NCBI GenBank assembly: GCA_036924285.1
Contig: JAYKYS010000009.1
Location: 22,238,001-22,302,000 of the forward strand
From: Asterella californica
Taxonomy: Eukaryota > Streptophyta > Marchantiopsida > Marchantiales > Aytoniaceae
DNA: 64,000 nucleotides
Direction of reading: 5' to 3'
Below the pieces are notes generated by a model. It saw only the letters and a program-made list of their open reading frames with translations. It was not told where the DNA came from and searched no databases. Positions 60,181 through 64,000 of this stretch are shown in pieces (the first letter of the stretch is position 1; each line of letters starts with the position of its first letter). A program made the translations under genes and the position numbers.

Positions 60181-63100
60181 ATATCGCTGTCAGAAGTACA
60201 CCACATACACATAACACATAGATGATATCATACATATACACAAGTGTACCACAATCACCTCTTTAATTGACGGTTAGATCACTCTAACTCCAGATAGCCC
60301 CATATCTCAACTACGTGACATACACTTTCGTGGATGCAAGGATCATGATGTCGGGTGCTACATCACCTCATCGTTAGTCGCCTGTCTGCAATCCATACCA
60401 CGCAAAGATCTAATCGGCAATCTTGGCTATATACATCGAGGGCAAACCCACAATCCAGTAGGAATGACAATGAGAGGTGGAGTCAAACACGACATGTGTC
60501 AACCTCTTGAACAACCATCACACACCAACATACGGAGTGCTCCACCAACAGACCCACACAACATACACCTCAAGCCCGCACGTACAACAGCTAAGCTTGG
60601 ATCCACGGTACCATCGATGTTTGGAAGATGACATGATGCGCAATTACGCACATGGTCCTTCTAAACAACACCATCACTACCCTCTAACATGAGTACTCCA
60701 GAAGATAACATCACGCACTCATAAAATAATGCACATGCGGTCACATCCAACGTCCTCGATGCAGTCTGCTGCATATAGATATAATCATCAAGATGAAACA
60801 TGCGAATCGATGATCGATAACCTCTTCGTCGAATAGTCACATCTCGCAACATGTCTCTATGCTGAGCAATTGCTAGGTTATCAAAAGCCATAAGCATACT
60901 CTCCGAAATGTCTCGGCTCGTTGAGAATATGCTCTCACTCACATATCCGAGTCATCAAGGTTCAGCACTTCAGTAGAATCATGACGAATGATCGAAGGTA
61001 GATATGGACCTCGACCATACTATAGAAAATACGATGAGAAAGAAGTCAAAGATGCTTGCCGGCTAAAACAGTAGCGCATAGCCAACCATGATAACTGCAT
61101 ATCTCAGTCTCCCAAGTGGCCCTTCTGCAAGCCATTCTTACACAATCCTCTCTTCACCGTCTAAACAACCCTCTTTGTCAAACCATCCGTCTCAAGATGA
61201 CCTCAAGATGTAATCCAATGATCAATCAGCGCTTGATCACAACGGCCTGAAACTCACCAAGAAACTTTTTACCTTGGTCAGTCAACACTTCAGCTGGTGC
61301 TCCAAAATGACTCAACACTCGATCTAAGACGCATATGCTGTCTCTTCACTTGCCTTGTCTTGTAATGATCAACTCAATCCACTTGGAGAAGTGCTCTACC
61401 ATCATCAACACATACTGATGGTGACGTACAATCAACGATCAAGGTCTCTCAAAATCCAAGCTCCAATGATAATCCAACTGCACATCGATGTGCATACTAC
61501 GCCATCTGTATTGTCCTTGGAGTAAGCTATGTGTACGCTTCACTCCAAAATGTCTCAAACTCCTCATGTCATACTAACGCGTCCTCTGGGATGGATGTGA
61601 CACTATCCGTACTCTCTCATCGTCTCACACTCAAAGCACATGTCATCATTCTCGTCGAAATCTCTTCGCTCTTCGAAGAATGCGATCTCGCTCCTTGGCA
61701 CTACCACCACGCCAGTACGTAGATACTCCATTACTGTCACATCATCATGGATATCTCGCTGATCTGGAACACCATCTCTACTCTCAGGATCCAGAGACTC
61801 ATCATCTATTCTTTTGACTTGAGAAAAATATGACATGGCCCTCCATACTAGAGTTCATGGTCAACATACAAAGAAAGATAGATGTATTCCACCTTAGCAT
61901 CATCTCCTCATCAACCTCGTCATGCCATCGAGCTCCAATCTGATCCTGCTGACTCGTGCATGGGTTGCGACTCAACCCATCGACATCTAGGTTTGCAACT
62001 CCAAGTCTATGCACTACTTGGAAGTCATAATCCTGTAAGATCATAGCTTATAGTGCAAGCTTCTCTGTAAGCTTGTCGGACTTCATCAACCGCTTGAGCG
62101 GCTGGTGATCAACGATGAGAGTAAAGAGATTCTCAAACAGAAAATATCAAAAGTGTGCAACAGCTCATACTACTGCCAAACACTCTCCATCATAAGAAAT
62201 CTACCTCGTCTCCACCGAATTTTTGAAGCGACTGACATATGTCACCACGAACTTCTTTTTCTCATCGTCATGCTGAGTCAGCAATGCTCCAAGTCCCAAC
62301 ATACTCCAATCAGTGTGCAGTTGGAAGGAACGCCTCCTAACGGATCTCCTCAAGATGAGAACATATATCAACCTATCCTTGAGCTCTACAAAAGTTCACT
62401 CTTGCTCATCTCTTCATTGTCAATCCTGGTCCACCTTCATCAGCTTGGTCAATGACTTCGCAATTGCACTTAACTCCTTCACGTATCGACGATAGAAGTT
62501 CATCAAACTAACAAATGCTCGAACTCGACTCACTTCTGTGAGACGTGAGATACATACAATAGCCTCAACCTTCGTTTGTTGAACATCCAACCCACCTGGG
62601 TAGATGATGTTGGCCAGCTACTCTACCAACTCTTGAAAGAACTTGCACTTGTCAAGGTGTAACTTCAACCTATGAGCTCTCAACTGCACTAATACATTCC
62701 GTAAGTGTCTCTCGTGCTCCTCCATCGTAGCACTATAGACTAAGGTGTCATCAATATAACATCAAACACAATCCAGTCCCGCTAGGATCTTGTCCATCAA
62801 TCTTTGGAACTCAGCAAGAGCGTTCTTCAACCCAAATGATAAGAACCGCCACTGATACAAAGAATCCTTGTCGTGAAAATCAATTCCTCAAAGTGATGTC
62901 TTGGACTTATCTTCTTCTCTCACCGGTAACTGATGATATCTTACTTGAAGGTCCAAAGTACTGAAGACCTTCACATACCCATTGCATCAAAGATCTCCTC
63001 AGGTGTCAGCATGACATACTTTTTTGACTTCGTCTGTCAATTGATAAGATGGTAGTCTCCACACATCTCTCTATCCATGTAGTTGCCATACATATCTTTC

Positions 63101-64000
63101 TTTGCTGGCATAGATGTGACAGATCCGTACTCTCCATGCGACATCTTCACCAACCCAACCTCCAACAAGTCTTGAGTCCTACTCTTGATCAAGACTCTCT
63201 TCATGTCACTGTACTTGTAAAGACGTCAAAAGATTGACGTGTCACTAGTCAAGTCGATCTGTATACCTGGTCCCTTCAAGGTATCTAAATCCTTCATACT
63301 GAAGGTAAAACAATTCTTGTAGCTCTTCAAGAATCTCTGAACTTTTCGTCTCTCTTCTCTTATAAGCTTGGGTCCAATCTCTAGCTCCCAAGTATCTTCT
63401 GTCACTATGCTAGAGGTAGAAGATGAAGTCGTTGACTGTTATCTTGTAGCCTCTAGAGTAGTTTCCTTCTGCTCACCACCAAACCTCCACTATGCAAACT
63501 CCTGCAATCCTAGCTGCAAGCTCCACATTCTCTCCTACTGCATCCCATGATGTCCAAGGATGACGAACTCCACACGCCTCACCCTCAGTATTTGTCTCCA
63601 TCGACTCGGTAGGCAAAGAACTCAGAAGTGTCCGAGCAGTAACACATGTTGATCCCATCCGATGCTGCTCAACCAATCTAAGGTTAACAATCCACGTCAA
63701 GCAGTTCAAGTCCATTGCTTGACCCAACACCTGACGACGTGAAGCCTCCGACACTAAAGCTACTACCGTCGTACTCGTAGAGAAACCCATCACTTGCTCT
63801 CCTCTCATCGACATTGAGCTCCACCAACTATCGTACCAGAGCATCCCACACAAACCCATGTCCTCCATCTCTGTAAACATGTGACGCTAGAAAGTTCACG
63901 AAAGTGGGCAACGCTGTCATGGGTCGCCCCCCAAGTTCACCACTGCCATGGATGACATATCGACGACTCTCACTACTTGAGATAGTCACCTTACATCCAA
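60181..64000 (-). mobile_element. Second, more decayed copy of the methyltransferase/PHD gypsy element (continues off the right edge)
   Basis: Collinear with 28370-32300. Its left end is truncated inside repeat B1. Then follow a purine-rich tract, a PHD finger (about 60440-60570: CMLCGSVGG, MLVCDGCSRG-stop-HMSC), the integrase C-terminus (60661-60942) and broken integrase core with deletions. RNase H (61802-62044 carries DYDFQVVHRLGVANLDVDGL), RT and the methyltransferase motif X region (63473-63880, ASRRQVLGQAMDLNCLTWIV) complete it. Many substitutions relative to the first copy are transitions. The PHD Trp codon TGG has become TGA. Confidence 0.88.
63473..63880 (-). pseudogene. Methyltransferase C-terminal part in the second element copy
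   Basis: A 135-codon open stretch containing QVLGQAMDLNCLTWIVNL (motif X-like) and a downstream linker also found in the first copy (HPWTSWDAVGENVELAARIA). It ends near the same stop position that separates methyltransferase from RT in the first copy. The N-terminal part lies outside the window. Confidence 0.75.

Overview
The window looks like nuclear DNA of a streptophyte (an early land plant or a charophyte-grade alga). Four spliced genes have plant-type architectures: a chloroplast-type 5-formyltetrahydrofolate cyclo-ligase-like gene, a TPR-RING-LON gene, a divergent ARF-family GTPase, and a C2-domain protein with Pro/Tyr-rich and His/Gly-rich tails. Plastid 23S rDNA fragments sit inside a DNA transposon, and most of the rest is LTR-retrotransposon sequence. 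I built the four gene models by hand from conserved motifs and GT/AG junctions. All exon phases are consistent, and the complete models have lengths divisible by three. Without transcripts they remain inferences.

Layout. 1-10.3 kb: two genes on the minus strand, the first running off the left edge. 10.5-11.8 kb: a Mutator-like non-autonomous transposon holding a smaller dyad-rich element and two plastid 23S rDNA pieces. 12-16 kb: AT-rich sequence without a recognised gene. 16.1-17.1 kb: the ARF-like gene (minus). 19.1-26.8 kb: a decayed plus-strand Ty3/gypsy element. 28.0-35.5 kb: a minus-strand Ty3/gypsy element encoding a gag-like segment, a C5-cytosine DNA methyltransferase, reverse transcriptase, RNase H, integrase and a C-terminal PHD finger. 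37.8-42.3 kb: the C2 gene (plus). 43.5-58.1 kb: a patchwork with a ~220-bp satellite, a solo LTR, an inverted pair of coiled-coil element genes and diverged LTR-like blocks. 59.3-64 kb: an LTR with its primer-binding region, abutting a second, more decayed copy of the methyltransferase element that runs off the right edge.

The most interesting system is the methyltransferase/PHD retroelement. A DNA-methylation writer and a chromatin reader travel with an otherwise ordinary gypsy pol. Its repeats are not simple LTRs but are arranged A1-internal-B1-A2-B2, between TG...CA ends flanked by a 4-bp duplication (CGTC). The second copy preserves the PHD finger, the methyltransferase C-terminal motif, the purine tract next to B1 and an in-frame stop between methyltransferase and RT, so these look like family traits. 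The host genes show no sign of functional linkage to each other or to the elements.
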